A stretch of 36,691 bases of DNA from positions 1-36,691 of the IMG/VR virus record IMGVR_UViG_3300050821_006085. One strand, 5' to 3'. Source of the stretch: a virus. A program made the position numbers and the translations under genes. The notes below the pieces were generated by a model. It saw only the letters and a program-made list of their open reading frames with translations. It searched no databases and was not told where the DNA came from. Within the stretch, counting starts at the first letter, position 1, and the number at the start of each line of letters is the position of its first letter. Positions 36,675 to 36,691 of this stretch are shown here, piece after piece.

Positions 36675-36691
36675 AGTCTCTTGTGCTATCA

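Overview
The window is an almost complete temperate siphovirus-type prophage of about 36.5 kb, integrated in a tRNA-Glu(CTC) gene. A 42-bp direct repeat lies at both ends (57-98 and 36597-36638). Only about 56 bp of host lies to the left and about 50 bp to the right, so the host can hardly be judged. The bases look like a mid-GC bacterium with sigma70-type -10 boxes. Several small accessory proteins resemble families I associate with soil Acidobacteriota or Proteobacteria, but this is a weak inference.

Layout, left to right. (1) 1-144: host tRNA promoter, attL, and a hairpin that could stop transcription entering the prophage. (2) 218-5027: accessory (lysogenic conversion) cluster, mostly on the + strand. 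It holds two membrane-anchored proteins of similar architecture, an overlapping three-gene set (4-TM protein, TM/coiled-coil protein, conserved 230-aa protein) and a basic coiled-coil protein. (3) 5020-6105 (-): VRR-NUC nuclease and two small membrane proteins (holin candidates). (4) 6210-6895 (+): a 44-aa ribbon-helix-helix regulator with a large dyad operator touching its start codon, then a secreted HExxH protein and a strong terminator. (5) 6899-29867 (-): the late operon, transcribed right to left. It runs TerS (P27-like), major capsid, terminator, TerL, an HTH protein, portal, ClpP-type protease, connector, head closure, tail completion, a fibre-like protein, gp10-like protein, a GT2 glycosyltransferase, tail tube, tail chaperones G/GT with a -1 slippery site, tape measure, DUF2460, a GIY-YIG endonuclease, DUF2163, NlpC/P60, tail tip and a LamG fibre. 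The DUF2460/DUF2163/NlpC-P60/tail-tip order matches the tail tip of gene-transfer-agent-like siphophages. (6) 30141-34807: early/regulatory region with a DUF7019-like protein, a five-copy 12-bp iteron array, HTH, HNH and winged-helix proteins, a DUF1376-type replication protein carrying repeats (origin candidate), and very small overlapping genes. (7) 35014-36594: excisionase and tyrosine integrase, divergent, then attR and the reconstituted tRNA-Glu.

Points that stand out. The shared core is the 5' half of the tRNA, so the element cuts the tRNA off from its own promoter and places it 5 bp downstream of the integrase stop codon. The stranded 5' half-tRNA at attL can close a new acceptor-like stem with phage sequence. 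Two families of repeated leader sequences precede scattered genes on the - strand and resemble in concept the start-associated sequences of some actinobacteriophages. I found no CI/Cro-type repressor and no recognisable endolysin; the ribbon-helix-helix protein is the best immunity candidate.
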